From: Actinoplanes sp. TBRC 11911
Lineage (GTDB): Bacteria; Actinomycetota; Actinomycetes; Mycobacteriales; Micromonosporaceae
NCBI RefSeq assembly: GCF_012933445.1
Contig: NZ_JABBNC010000020.1
Span: 62,001 to 126,000, forward strand
Reading direction: 5' to 3'
Length of the DNA: 64,000 nucleotides
Shown here: positions 34,810 to 43,520 of the stretch, piece after piece
Layout of the letters: every line of letters starts with the position of its first letter
Numbering within the stretch: the first letter of the stretch is position 1
Notes under the pieces: model-generated
What the model was told of the DNA's origin: nothing
Seen by the model: the letters and a program-made list of their open reading frames with translations, nothing else
Databases searched by the model: none
Program-made: the position numbers and the translations under genes

Positions 34810-36023
34810 CGGCGAGCCCGTACGTCCGGGTGGAACTTCGGCACTCGCATGCTCACCTTCGTACCCGCGCCGGGCGCTGTCTCCACCACCAAACCGAAAT
34901 GATCACCAAAGACCGAGCGCAGGCGCTCGTCCACGTTCGCCAGACCGGTGTGCTGGCCGTCGTCGAGGTCGGCCCGCCCCGGCGCGAAGACCGCCGGATC
35001 CATCCCAACCCCGTCGTCCTCGACCGTGATGTGGCATTCGGCACCGGCGTCCCGTGCTTCGATGCTCACCATACCGACGCCCGGTTTGCGGGAAAGCCCG
35101 TGCCGCACCGCGTTCTCCACGAGCGGCTGCAGGCAGAGGAACGGAAGCCCGACCGGCAGCACCTCGGGGGCGATCTGGAGGCGTACCTGCAAACGATCGC
35201 CGAACCGCGCCCGTTCGATGGTCAGATAGCGGTCGATGGAGCGAAGCTCCTCGGCGAGCGTGGTGAAATCGCCGTGCGCGCGAAACGAGTACCGGGTGAA
35301 CTCGGCGAACTCCAGGATCAGCTCGCGCGCCCGTTCCTGGTCGGTGCGCACGAACGAGGCGATCGCGGTGAGCGCGTTGTAGATGAAATGCGGGCTGATC
35401 TGCGCGCGTAACGCCCGCACCTCGGCCCGGGCGAGCCGTTCCCGGGAGGAGTCCAACTCGGCCAGCGCGAGCTGCTGCCCGGCCCAGCGCGCCGCCTCCT
35501 GAGTGGCCTGCACCAGGCCCGGAGCGGGATGCGCGTCCGCGATCGCGACCAGCGCGGCGGCGGCCCGGCCGTCCGGGCCGGCCAGCGGCACCACGACGGC
35601 ACCGCGCACCACGCAGTCCACCCGGTCGCAGGGCAGATCGCCGGCCGAGAGCACGACCGAGCGGTGCGACTCCAGCGCCTTGCGGGCGGCCGTGGTGAAC
35701 TGCTCGCTGTGGTGGCCGCCCGGACCGTCGAAGGCCAGGCAGCGCTCGCCGTCCGCGATGGTCACCCCGGCGCCGCCGACCAGCGTGCGCAGATGACGGG
35801 CGGCCTTACCGGCGTTGGCCGGGGTGAGCCCGGCCCGCAGCGGCTCGGCGGCGAGCGCGGCCGTGTGCAGCACCTCGTAGGTGGCCCGCTGCATGGCGGT
35901 CGCGATGCCCCGGCGAGCGCGCAACCGCACCACGGCGGTCACCGCCCCGGCCAGGCCGGCGAGCACAACGAGGACCGCCAGCGCCGTTCCGACCTGTCCT
36001 GCCACACGCGGATATTGACCCAT
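34806..36023 (-). CDS. LytS-type sensor histidine kinase
   Basis: A 405-residue kinase with a single N-terminal membrane segment (VGTALAVLVVLAGLAGAVTAVVRL), a GAF-like sensor at about 50-180, and the His_kinase module with the phospho-histidine in LRAQISPHFIYNALTAIASFV. The ATPase part reads PFLCLQPLVENAVRHGL and VEDDGVGM. This is the LytS/YpdA class, paired with the LytTR regulator that follows with a GTGA overlap. A substrate such as pyruvate or acetate could be the signal, which is inference. Confidence 0.94.
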   Translation of the reverse strand: MGQYPRVAGQVGTALAVLVVLAGLAGAVTAVVRLRARRGIATAMQRATYEVLHTAALAAEPLRAGLTPANAGKAARHLRTLVGGAGVTIADGERCLAFDGPGGHHSEQFTTAARKALESHRSVVLSAGDLPCDRVDCVVRGAVVVPLAGPDGRAAAALVAIADAHPAPGLVQATQEAARWAGQQLALAELDSSRERLARAEVRALRAQISPHFIYNALTAIASFVRTDQERARELILEFAEFTRYSFRAHGDFTTLAEELRSIDRYLTIERARFGDRLQVRLQIAPEVLPVGLPFLCLQPLVENAVRHGLSRKPGVGMVSIEARDAGAECHITVEDDGVGMDPAVFAPGRADLDDGQHTGLANVDERLRSVFGDHFGLVVETAPGAGTKVSMRVPKFHPDVRARR

Positions 36024-36045
36024 CGCGGGCCCGCGCGTCCAGGAT

Positions 36046-37635
36046 CTAGTACGCGCCCTTGCGCCGCAGGACCACCCAGATGGTGCGCCACAGGATGCTG
36101 AGGTCGTACGTCAGCGACCAGTTGTCCACGTAGTAGAGGTCGAGCCGGACCGCCTCGTCCCAGGAGAGATCGGAGCGTCCGGAGACCTGCCACAGGCCGG
36201 TGATGCCCGGCCGGACCAGCAGCCGGCGGCGGACGTCGCCCAGGTAGTCGCCGTCGTCGGCGGGCAGCGGGCGCGGCCCGACCAGCGACATCTCGCCCTT
36301 CAACACATTGATCAACTGTGGCAGCTCGTCCAGCGAGGTGGCCCGCAGCTTCTGCCCGAATGAGAAGATCCGCGGGTCCTGCTTCATCTTGAACATCATG
36401 CCGTCGGACTCGTTGAGCTCCTCCAGCGTGGCCTTGCGCTCTTCCGCGTCCACGTACATGGTGCGGAACTTCCAGACCCGGAAGGTGCGGCCCTCGTGGC
36501 CGACGCGCGGCTGGCGGAAGAACACCGGACCGGGATCGGAGAACCGGATGCCGATCGCGATGAGAAGCAGAATGGGGCTGAGGATGAGCAGGCCGATCGC
36601 CGCGGCGACCCGGTCGAGCAGGTTTTTGACGAGCCAGCCCGGACCGGAGAGCGTCGGCTCCTCGACGTGCAGCAGCGGCAGGCCCTCGATCGGGCGGATG
36701 TGCACCCGGGGGCCGGCGATGTCGGTGAGCTGCGGAGCCACCACCAGGTCGACGCCGGTGCCCTCGAGCGCCCAGGCCAGCCGGCGCAGCTCACCGGGCT
36801 CCGCGCTGGCCGAGCCGCAGACCGCGATGGTGTCCGCCCCGACCTCCCGGACCAGGGACAGGACGTCGCGCGCCGCGTACACGGGAACCGGGGTTTCGAT
36901 GCCGCGCGCCGCCGCGTAACCGTCGGTTATGTGGATGGCGACCGGTATCAGACCGGCGGCCGGGCTGCGGGTGACCGCGGTGTAGACCTCGAGGGCCTCG
37001 GGCAGCGTGCCGAACAGGATCATCCGGTGCGCGCCGTGACCGGTGCGCCGCCGCGCGAGATGCAGCACCTGCCGGGCCACCACGCGATCGAGCAGCAGGA
37101 AGAGCAGCGCGCTCAGCGAGACGAGCGCGACCGTGCCACGGGACAGACCGGTCTTGGTCGCGAAGGCGAGCAGCGATACGAGGGCCACCACGGTGACCGA
37201 CGTGCGCACGATCCGTTTGAACTCCTCGCTGCCCAGGCCCAGGTAGCGGCGGTCGTACGTGCCGTTGGCCCAGAGCAGGATCAGCCAGCCGACCGGCAGC
37301 ACCACGTAGGCGAAGAAGTAGAACAGCTCGGCGTCGTGCAGGAAGCCCCAGCTGCGGCCGATGAAGCCGGACTTCGCTTTCTCCAGCTGGGTCGCGGCCA
37401 GGTAGCTCGCGAAGATCGTGGAGATCAGGTCGAGGATGACGAGGATCAGCGTGTACGGCCGGTGCCAGCGCGACAGCCGCTTGTGTTGCCGGTTCCACGC
37501 GGATCGGGGAACGCCGTTGCTCGGCGGCGGCTCTTGCTGCCACTCGAAGCTGTCGTACGACACGGGCTTGCTCCGGCTGCTGTCGGTAACCGGGCGATGC
37601 AGGCTAGCGGTCACCTCGCCTACGTCCTCCCGCAT
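36046..37635 (-). CDS. Exopolysaccharide polyprenyl-phosphate sugar-1-phosphate transferase
   Basis: A 529-residue bacterial sugar transferase of the WbaP/CpsE class that loads the first sugar phosphate onto undecaprenyl phosphate. It has four N-terminal membrane segments, a Rossmann-like CoA-binding middle (MILFGTLPEALEVYTAV), a fifth segment (VAAAIGLLILSPILLLIAIGI) and the catalytic block DPGPVFFRQPRVGHEGRTF, KFRTMYVDAEER, LPQLINVLKGEMSLVGPRP, RPGITGLWQVSGRS. The ATG at 37635 was chosen, and the upstream GTG is possible. Ribosome site weak. Confidence 0.93.
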   Translation of the reverse strand: MREDVGEVTASLHRPVTDSSRSKPVSYDSFEWQQEPPPSNGVPRSAWNRQHKRLSRWHRPYTLILVILDLISTIFASYLAATQLEKAKSGFIGRSWGFLHDAELFYFFAYVVLPVGWLILLWANGTYDRRYLGLGSEEFKRIVRTSVTVVALVSLLAFATKTGLSRGTVALVSLSALLFLLLDRVVARQVLHLARRRTGHGAHRMILFGTLPEALEVYTAVTRSPAAGLIPVAIHITDGYAAARGIETPVPVYAARDVLSLVREVGADTIAVCGSASAEPGELRRLAWALEGTGVDLVVAPQLTDIAGPRVHIRPIEGLPLLHVEEPTLSGPGWLVKNLLDRVAAAIGLLILSPILLLIAIGIRFSDPGPVFFRQPRVGHEGRTFRVWKFRTMYVDAEERKATLEELNESDGMMFKMKQDPRIFSFGQKLRATSLDELPQLINVLKGEMSLVGPRPLPADDGDYLGDVRRRLLVRPGITGLWQVSGRSDLSWDEAVRLDLYYVDNWSLTYDLSILWRTIWVVLRRKGAY

Positions 37636-37725
37636 CCGGAAAAGATTACGCACCGCCACGGGGCCCGGGGTTTTGCGGTTCGCCGTTCCACCCTGAGAGC
37701 CACGACGGATACGTGGGACCGGGCC

Positions 37726-37731
37726 ACTATA
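37726..37731 (-). promoter_or_regulatory. Candidate -10 element for the sugar transferase gene
   Basis: TATAGT on the minus strand lies 91 bases before the chosen start, in an intergenic region that is otherwise very GC-rich. No convincing -35 is seen at 17 bases upstream, so it may be an extended or activator-dependent promoter. Confidence 0.3.
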
Positions 37732-37805
37732 CCGATGGATCGCACGGTTGGGACCGGACGTCGTGTCGCGTTCAGCAGATCTGACGCAGCGTGACTGTAA
37801 GGGTG

Positions 37806-38666
37806 CTAACGGATCAACTTGGACAGGCGTCTGTCGGCGAGGGGCTTACCGCCGGTCTGACAGGTCGGGCAATACTGAAGGCTTTTGTCGGCGAACGACA
37901 CCTCGCGAACGGTGTCCCCGCAAACCGGGCATGGCAGCCCCGTCCGCCCGTGAACCTGCATGCCGGAGCGCTTCTCGCCCTTGAGCTCGGCCGCTTTCTG
38001 ACCGACCGAGCGGGCGACCGCGTCGGTCTCGACCTCGCGCATCTTCTCGTACAGCGTGGTGATCTGCTCGTCGGTGAGTTTCCCGGTCAGCGCGAACGGC
38101 GACATCTTCGCCACATGCAAGATCTCGTCCGAGTACGCGTTGCCGATGCCGGCGAGCACCTCCTGGTCGGTGAGGACGCCCTTGATCTGGCCGTTGCGCC
38201 CGCGGATCCGCTCGGCGAACTCGTCCCGCGAGACGGCCAGTGCGTCCGGCCCGAGCCGCGACACGCCGGGCACCTCGGCCGGATCGCGGACGAGGTACGC
38301 CGCCAGCGACTTCTGGGTGCCGGCCTCGGTCAGGTCGAAGCCCTCGCCGTCGTCCAGGCGGACCCGGATCGCGATCGGCCCGCTGCCCGGTTTGAGCGGC
38401 GCGGGCGACTTGAACGCGTCGCGGTAGTGCAGCCAGCCGGCGCGCGCGAGATGCACGACCAGGTGCAGGTCGTCACCGATGCCGATGTCGAGGAATTTGC
38501 CGTGCCGGCCGGCGTCGGTTATGGGCCGGCCCACCACGGCGGACGGGGGTGGATCGTAGGTTTTCAGAGCGCTGAACGAGGACACCTCGAAGCGCTGAAT
38601 CTTGTGGCCGACCGCGCGCTCGCGCAGGTAGGCCGCGAGCGCCTCGACCTCAGGGAGTTCGGGCAC
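37806..38666 (-). CDS. Fpg/Nei-family DNA glycosylase
   Basis: A 286-residue base-excision repair enzyme. It begins PELPEVEALAAYLRERAVG with the catalytic Pro2 and Glu3 exposed after removal of the GTG-coded Met. The helix-two-turn-helix is KGVLTDQEVLAGIGNAYSDEILHVAKMSP, and the C-terminal zinc finger is CPVCGD-x-CPTCQ (about residues 247-270). It would remove oxidised purines or pyrimidines. Fpg versus Nei substrate preference is not settled. It faces the glycosyltransferase gene across only 25 bases. Confidence 0.93.
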   Translation of the reverse strand: MPELPEVEALAAYLRERAVGHKIQRFEVSSFSALKTYDPPPSAVVGRPITDAGRHGKFLDIGIGDDLHLVVHLARAGWLHYRDAFKSPAPLKPGSGPIAIRVRLDDGEGFDLTEAGTQKSLAAYLVRDPAEVPGVSRLGPDALAVSRDEFAERIRGRNGQIKGVLTDQEVLAGIGNAYSDEILHVAKMSPFALTGKLTDEQITTLYEKMREVETDAVARSVGQKAAELKGEKRSGMQVHGRTGLPCPVCGDTVREVSFADKSLQYCPTCQTGGKPLADRRLSKLIR

Positions 38667-38691
38667 GCCCTCAACGGTAGCGTTTCTCACC

Positions 38692-39882
38692 GTGAAGGTC
38701 GTCGTTGCGCACAATCGGTATCGGGAAGCAATCCCGTCCGGCGAGAACGTCATCGTGGACACGGAGATCGCCCAGCTCACCGCGGCGGGGGTCGAGGTGG
38801 TGCCGTTCCAGCGCAGCTCCGACTCGATCGCCGTGATGCCGGCCGTCGAGAAGGCGCTTCTCCCGCTCTCCCCGATCTATGGCCGGGCCGCCCAGCGCGA
38901 CCTGTCAAAGTTGCTCGCCGCCGAGCGTCCGGACGTGCTGCACCTGCACAACCCGTACCCGCTGCTGTCGCCCTGGGTGGTCCGGACGGCACATCAGCAC
39001 GGCGTCCCGGTGATCCAGACCGTGCATAACTACCGGCAGGTGTGCTCGTCCGGGCTCTACTTCCGGGACGGGCACAACTGCCAGGACTGCCGCGGCAAGC
39101 TGCTGGGCTGGCCGGCCGTGCAGCATCGCTGCTATCGGGGCTCGGCCGCGCAGAGCGCGCTGATGGCCACCACCCTGGCGGTGCATCGGCCCACCTGGCG
39201 TTCGGTCGAGCGGTTCATCGCGCTCACCGACCAGATCGCCGCTCATCTGCGCGACTACGGCATTCCGGACGAGCACCTCGTGGTGAAGCCGAACGGCCTG
39301 CCGGACCCCGGCGAGCCGACCCCGATCGGTGAGGGTTTCCTGTACGGCGCGCGGCTCTCCCCGGAAAAGGGCCTCGGCCTGTTGCTCGACGCCTGGCAGC
39401 GGCACCCGGACGGCGCGCTGGGCACGCTGCGCATCGCCGGTGACGGTGAGCTCCGCCCGCTGGCCGAGCAGGCCGCCGCCCAGCGCCAGGATGTGCGCTA
39501 CCTGGGCATCCTCGACCAGGCCGGGATGCGGGCGGCGCGGCACGAGTCGGCCGTGGTGATCGCGCCGCCGACCTGGAACGACGTCCTGCCCACGGTGGTG
39601 CTGGAATCGATGGCCGCGGGCCGTCCGGTGCTCGGCACGGCGGTCGGCGGCATCCCGTACATGGTCGGCACCGGCCCCGACGCCGGCGGCTGGCTGGTCG
39701 AACCGACCCCGTCGGCGTTGGCCGAGGCATTGCCGATCGCCCGCGACCGGGCGGCCGCGGTGGCCCCGGCGGCCCGTGACCGATACCTCAAGCACTTTCA
39801 TCCGGACGTCTTGACACCGCGCTTGATCGACATATATGCCGAGGTCAAGCTCACAGCGAACTTTGATCGTCCGGTGAGGTAG
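38692..39882 (+). CDS. Glycosyltransferase, GT4 family (GT-B fold)
   Basis: A 396-residue retaining glycosyltransferase. The N-terminal Rossmann domain has VLHLHNPYPLLSPWVVRTAHQHGVPVIQTVHNYR, the linker VKPNGLPDPGEP, and the C-terminal domain has LYGARLSPEKGLGLLLDAW and the donor-binding PPTWNDVLPTVVLESMAAGRPVLGTAVGGIPYMV. Cys-rich YFRDGHNCQDCRGKLL at about 124-140 is characteristic of a subgroup of GT4. It probably acts on surface polysaccharide, as does the nearby sugar transferase. The start is GTG with little 5' leader. Confidence 0.92.
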   Translation: MKVVVAHNRYREAIPSGENVIVDTEIAQLTAAGVEVVPFQRSSDSIAVMPAVEKALLPLSPIYGRAAQRDLSKLLAAERPDVLHLHNPYPLLSPWVVRTAHQHGVPVIQTVHNYRQVCSSGLYFRDGHNCQDCRGKLLGWPAVQHRCYRGSAAQSALMATTLAVHRPTWRSVERFIALTDQIAAHLRDYGIPDEHLVVKPNGLPDPGEPTPIGEGFLYGARLSPEKGLGLLLDAWQRHPDGALGTLRIAGDGELRPLAEQAAAQRQDVRYLGILDQAGMRAARHESAVVIAPPTWNDVLPTVVLESMAAGRPVLGTAVGGIPYMVGTGPDAGGWLVEPTPSALAEALPIARDRAAAVAPAARDRYLKHFHPDVLTPRLIDIYAEVKLTANFDRPVR

Positions 39883-39904
39883 ATCTTTACTAGATCGGGG
39901 CATT

Positions 39905-41437
39905 GTGGCAGCCGTGAAGGACTCCCCCCGCGTCTCTCGTAGGAATTTGCTCATCGGCGTGGGTAGCGCCGCCGTAACCGGTGTGGCAGGCGGTGGTATC
40001 GGCTACGCGATCGCTCACGACGGCTCGGACGGCACGCCCGCGACCCCAGCGGCCGACGCCGGCCCGCCGAAATACCGATCTCGTCCCGATTTGCGAACGC
40101 TGCCGGATATCACCATCACGACGCCACCCAACGGAACGTCGGGCGGATACGTCTTCCTGACGCCGGCCTCCGGCGCCGGATTGTGGGGGCCGTTGATCGT
40201 GGACGAGACCGGCTCACCGGTCTGGTTCCGCAAGGTGCCTGACCCGGCCACCGTGGCGATCGACTTCAAGGTCCAGCAGTATCAGAACAAACCCGTCCTG
40301 ACATGGTGGGAAGGCACCATCGGCGGCACCGGCGGGCAGGGCGTCGGACAGGGCGAGTTCGTGCTCTCCGACACGTCGTACCGGGAGATCGCCCGGGTGC
40401 GCGCGGCCGGCACCGAGCAGGCCGACCAGCACGACTTCGTGATCACGCCACGGAACACGGCGCTGTTCTGGGTCTACGACCCGATCCCGTACGACCTGAG
40501 CCCCGTCGGCGGGCCGAAGAACGGTGTGCTGCACGACGGCGTGATCCAGGAGCTCGACATCGCCACCGGGCGCAAGCTGTTCGAGTGGCGGGCCAGCCAG
40601 CACGTCGGGCTCGACGAGTCGTACGCGCCGTTACCGGTCGGCGACTCGGCTCACCTGCCGTACGACTACTTCCACGCGAACTCGATCGGCCTGGCCGCCG
40701 ACGGCAACATCATCATCTCGTCGCGGCACACCTGGACGACGTTCAAGCTGGACCACACGACCGGCGCCGTGATGTGGCGCCTGGGCGGCAAGAAGAACGA
40801 CTTCCAGCAGGACGATCGCAGCAAGTTCGCCTGGCAGCACGACTTCCGCCAGCGCCGCGACGGCACCTACAGCGTCTTCGACAACGGCGCCGGCGTGACC
40901 AAGGTCCACCCGTACTCGCGCGGCCTGATCATGAAGATGGACGAGGCGGCCCGCCGGGTGACCTTCGTGGCCGAGTTCGTCCACCCCGACAAGATCTCCG
41001 CGCCGACGCAGGGTTGCTTCCGCGAGCTGGCCGACGGCGGTTCCTTCATCGGGTGGGGCCAGGACCCGTACTTCACCGAACACAACCCCGACGGCTCCGT
41101 ACGCTTCGCCGGGCACCTGCCGCTCGACAACCAGTCGTACCGCGCGTACAAGGCCGACTGGACCGGCACGCCGATGGACCAGCCGGCGCTGGGCCTGCAC
41201 ACCGACGGCGGCAACGTCATCGTCAGCGCCTCCTGGAACGGCGCCACCAAAATCGCCAAGTGGCGCGCCCGCTCCGGCGAGCAGCCGGGCGCCTTGTCCG
41301 CCGCCCTCGAGGGCACCCGCACCGGCTTCGAGACGACCCTGACCGTCGCGGGCATGCCGGAATACGTGGTGGCCGAGGCCTTGGACGCCTCCGGCAAGCT
41401 CCTGGGCGCCTCCTCAGCAATCCCCGTCCGCGTCTGA
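39905..41437 (+). CDS. Tat-exported arylsulfotransferase (ASST) family protein
   Basis: A 510-residue protein with a twin-arginine signal (SRRNLLIGVGSAAVTGVAGG). The rest follows the ASST propeller pattern: HDFVITPRNTALFWVYD, YFHANSIGLAADGNIIISSRHTWTTFKLDHTTGAVMWRLGGKKND, FAWQHDFRQRRDGTYSVFDNG and GWGQDPYFTEHNPDGS. ASST moves sulfate between phenolic compounds, or in other relatives acts as an enzyme or binder outside the cell. The final 70 residues form a C-terminal sandwich. Start is GTG at 39905, and GTG at 39914 is also possible. It directly follows the GT4 gene. Confidence 0.85.
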   Translation: MAAVKDSPRVSRRNLLIGVGSAAVTGVAGGGIGYAIAHDGSDGTPATPAADAGPPKYRSRPDLRTLPDITITTPPNGTSGGYVFLTPASGAGLWGPLIVDETGSPVWFRKVPDPATVAIDFKVQQYQNKPVLTWWEGTIGGTGGQGVGQGEFVLSDTSYREIARVRAAGTEQADQHDFVITPRNTALFWVYDPIPYDLSPVGGPKNGVLHDGVIQELDIATGRKLFEWRASQHVGLDESYAPLPVGDSAHLPYDYFHANSIGLAADGNIIISSRHTWTTFKLDHTTGAVMWRLGGKKNDFQQDDRSKFAWQHDFRQRRDGTYSVFDNGAGVTKVHPYSRGLIMKMDEAARRVTFVAEFVHPDKISAPTQGCFRELADGGSFIGWGQDPYFTEHNPDGSVRFAGHLPLDNQSYRAYKADWTGTPMDQPALGLHTDGGNVIVSASWNGATKIAKWRARSGEQPGALSAALEGTRTGFETTLTVAGMPEYVVAEALDASGKLLGASSAIPVRV

Positions 41438-41460
41438 CCGTGATTTGGCGCGAGGAGACG

Positions 41461-41509
41461 ACCCGTGCCTGTTATCGACGCACCCAAGTGCATCGAAACA
41501 GGCACGGGT
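41461..41509. terminator. Very stable bidirectional hairpin between ASST and the lower-GC operon
   Basis: ACCCGTGCCTGTT (41461-41473) pairs perfectly with AACAGGCACGGGT (41497-41509), and the inner bases continue pairing (TCGA with TCGA, GCAC with GTGC) with one bulge and one mismatch, leaving a 4-nt loop. It starts 24 bases after the ASST stop and ends four bases before the stop of the convergent gene. Confidence 0.75.
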
Positions 41510-41513
41510 GACG

Positions 41514-42770
41514 CTATCGATCGAAGTCGGCCGATGAGTCGTCGAACAACTCCAGGCCTTCGACGGGCGCTGGGAGGCCCAGCTGCGCATTGGCCTGCGC
41601 AACGGAAGTGGTTTCGAACAGGATCTCTGCGTTGTAGAGCCACGCTTGATTGCCGTCGCGTTCCAGATTCCCGCTGATAGCCAGGATCAAATCTTGATCG
41701 AGCGCTCGAGTGGCTCGGTGATACTCCAAAGCGTTCCGAAGCCGGACCTGCACCTTGCGAACCGGGCCTTCGGAGACCTCCAAGCCGAAAACACCGGGGT
41801 CACCAGGTCGCTTCTTGCTTGCGACGTGAACGCGTCCGATCACGACCTCATGTGTCGCGGGCGTCGGGTCATCGGCAAGGTAGCGAGCCGCTCTGCCAAG
41901 GATGTTGGCGTCCTGACGTGTGAATGCGTAGGTGCTGATGGGCGACGCCAGCTCTGGTGGCTGAAGAAGATCGACGCCCGAATCCCAGACGATGCGGATA
42001 TCGCTCTCATCTGCTCGGGAGGCGAACTCTTCCAACCAATACGAGAGCTCGTGTGAGATACCATTTTCAATCCCAGCGTCGAACCCGGCGAGCGAATTAG
42101 TGCGATGATAGTGATCAATCGCCTCGACCGTCGCCTCGAGAGCACGAGATACAGACTGCGTCACGTCTCGGCCGCGGGCCACCGAATCGCCAGGTGAAAT
42201 ATTACCCATCGAGCGATTGACGGGGATTTCGCTATCGGTCGGGGCGTACGCTGTGACGATGTAACTTCCGACCGCCGTTTGTCCCATATAGATAGTCTCG
42301 AGGAAGCGATTCGAGAATTGACCGAGTCGGTTGCTGAATCGTCGCTTCTTCTCGATGTAAGACTTGGCGCCGGCGGCCAAAGTTCCACGAACCGACTTAA
42401 TCATGTACTCGCCCTGATCCCACGGAATCAATCCAGCCGGGGCTTCGGTCTGCCTCCTGAACTGGAACTGATCGGCGGCCCGAGCGACTATCCGCGGCAG
42501 TATCTGGCGATGCCAGACCTCGCCGTCCTCGGTGCCCTGCACTTCGTGGATAGCTGCTCGGATCAGCTCACTGTAGTCAGGTGCCTGTCGGTCCAGGGGA
42601 ATGAGGATGCTGCTCCGAACGCCGTCCGGTGTGTCGGCAAGCGAGGGTGGCGCTAGGCGGTTATATAGGCCGCGCCGGCCGCCGATGAGGCGCCAGCCCG
42701 CTTGCTCCAGCAGCGCGGTGAACCTCATGGGGTCGATCTGATCAATCGGAGGAAGGGTGTCGGGATCCAT
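41514..42770 (-). CDS. Unrecognised 418-residue protein, coupled to a DUF4365 gene
   Basis: I do not recognise a family. It is soluble with no signal or membrane segments. Two regions stand out. Residues 121-180 (EYMIKSVRGTLAAGAKSYIE, then a basic stretch KKRRFSNRLG and YIVTAYAP) may bind nucleic acid. Residues 308-382 alternate strands (EVVIGRVHVASKKRPGDPGVFGLEV ... KVQVRLRNALEYHRATRALDQDLILAISGNLERDGNQAWLYNAEI), a pattern like a small beta barrel. Charge is acidic at the C-terminus. The ATG shares one base with the DUF4365 stop (TGATG). GC content is visibly lower than the neighbours. It is probably the second component of a two-gene system. Confidence 0.7.
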   Translation of the reverse strand: MDPDTLPPIDQIDPMRFTALLEQAGWRLIGGRRGLYNRLAPPSLADTPDGVRSSILIPLDRQAPDYSELIRAAIHEVQGTEDGEVWHRQILPRIVARAADQFQFRRQTEAPAGLIPWDQGEYMIKSVRGTLAAGAKSYIEKKRRFSNRLGQFSNRFLETIYMGQTAVGSYIVTAYAPTDSEIPVNRSMGNISPGDSVARGRDVTQSVSRALEATVEAIDHYHRTNSLAGFDAGIENGISHELSYWLEEFASRADESDIRIVWDSGVDLLQPPELASPISTYAFTRQDANILGRAARYLADDPTPATHEVVIGRVHVASKKRPGDPGVFGLEVSEGPVRKVQVRLRNALEYHRATRALDQDLILAISGNLERDGNQAWLYNAEILFETTSVAQANAQLGLPAPVEGLELFDDSSADFDR

Positions 42771-43384
42771 CAGAGGTCCTCCCCTCGCTCAAGCCTTCCC
42801 ATTATATCGATCAATGCGTCGGCGTCAAATATATTGGCCGTCGGTATTTTTACCGACGGCTTCTGCACGCCGTCGGTAATGGAATAACCCTCTAGGTTTA
42901 GCCAATAACAGCAGTGCGAAATTCGAAGCGCTTCATGCGTTGACTTGGTCCAGCTCCTCTGCTGAGGAGAGGTTACCATGATGAGCGGTATAACCTTGAT
43001 AATGGAACGGCGAAGTGTAAGCGCCTCAAGAGAGCGTCGCTTCGAAAACTGGTACGAGAAGTATTCCTTCGCCGGATCGGGACGAACTTGCGTCGTACAT
43101 TTGAGCTGAACGCCAAGCGTGATCTCTTCCTCGGCCCCGATACTCTTGGCCGGGCGGATGATGTGCGCATCGACGCCGTTCACGTCGCCGCCTACCCTCT
43201 GTACGAAGCATCCGGCGGTCGCCGCGACGGCCGCGACGTAGCCCTCCTGGAGTTGTTCAAGCATGGCCGTGACCGTCCGGTCGTCCACGGCATCGACGCG
43301 CTGACTCGGCACCGAGGCATCGTTCCCGCTCGCGTCGTGGTCACCCGAACGTCGAGGAGATGGGAATGCTTCGGTGCGTCGCAA
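42770..43384 (-). CDS. DUF4365 protein, predicted PD-(D/E)XK nuclease-like
   Basis: The core matches DUF4365: a helix with LQEGYVAAVAATAGCFVQR (Glu47), GVDAHIIRP (Asp72), and TLGVQLKCTT (Gln93-x-Lys95), the E-D-QxK arrangement of the PD-(D/E)XK fold. Then a hydrophobic strand VIPLIMVTSPQQ and CCYWLNLEGYS follow, as in the family. The fold suggests DNA binding or cleavage, and some family members occur in defence islands. The TTG at 43384 has GGAGG ten bases upstream. Later GTG starts at 43312 and 43288, or ATG at 43264, would remove the basic N-terminus. GC is low, especially near the 3' end. Confidence 0.75.
   Translation of the reverse strand: MRRTEAFPSPRRSGDHDASGNDASVPSQRVDAVDDRTVTAMLEQLQEGYVAAVAATAGCFVQRVGGDVNGVDAHIIRPAKSIGAEEEITLGVQLKCTTQVRPDPAKEYFSYQFSKRRSLEALTLRRSIIKVIPLIMVTSPQQRSWTKSTHEALRISHCCYWLNLEGYSITDGVQKPSVKIPTANIFDADALIDIMGRLERGEDL
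42837..42878 (-). other. Intragenic hairpin plus extra repeat near the 3' end of the DUF4365 gene
   Basis: GCCGTCGGTA at 42837-42846 pairs perfectly with TACCGACGGC at 42851-42860 across a TTTT loop. A second direct copy of GCCGTCGGTA is at 42869-42878, so the middle arm could pair with either flank. It is inside the coding sequence, 67-108 bases before the start of the downstream gene. Confidence 0.6.
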
Positions 43385-43520
43385 ACCTCTTCACCCTCCG
43401 TGAAACGCAGGTAACGCCACCGTCCAGATTAGACGACGCTGTCGAAAGGATTCGCGGAGGGTGTCCGTCTGGCCGACAGGGAGTAGATCTTCGCGGAGTA
43501 CCCGGGATGGCTGCCGGGGA

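Noticed and set aside
43385..43520. Additional small gene between the island and the membrane protein gene
   Set aside because: No open frame with a plausible start or protein pattern; it is probably the operon's promoter region.
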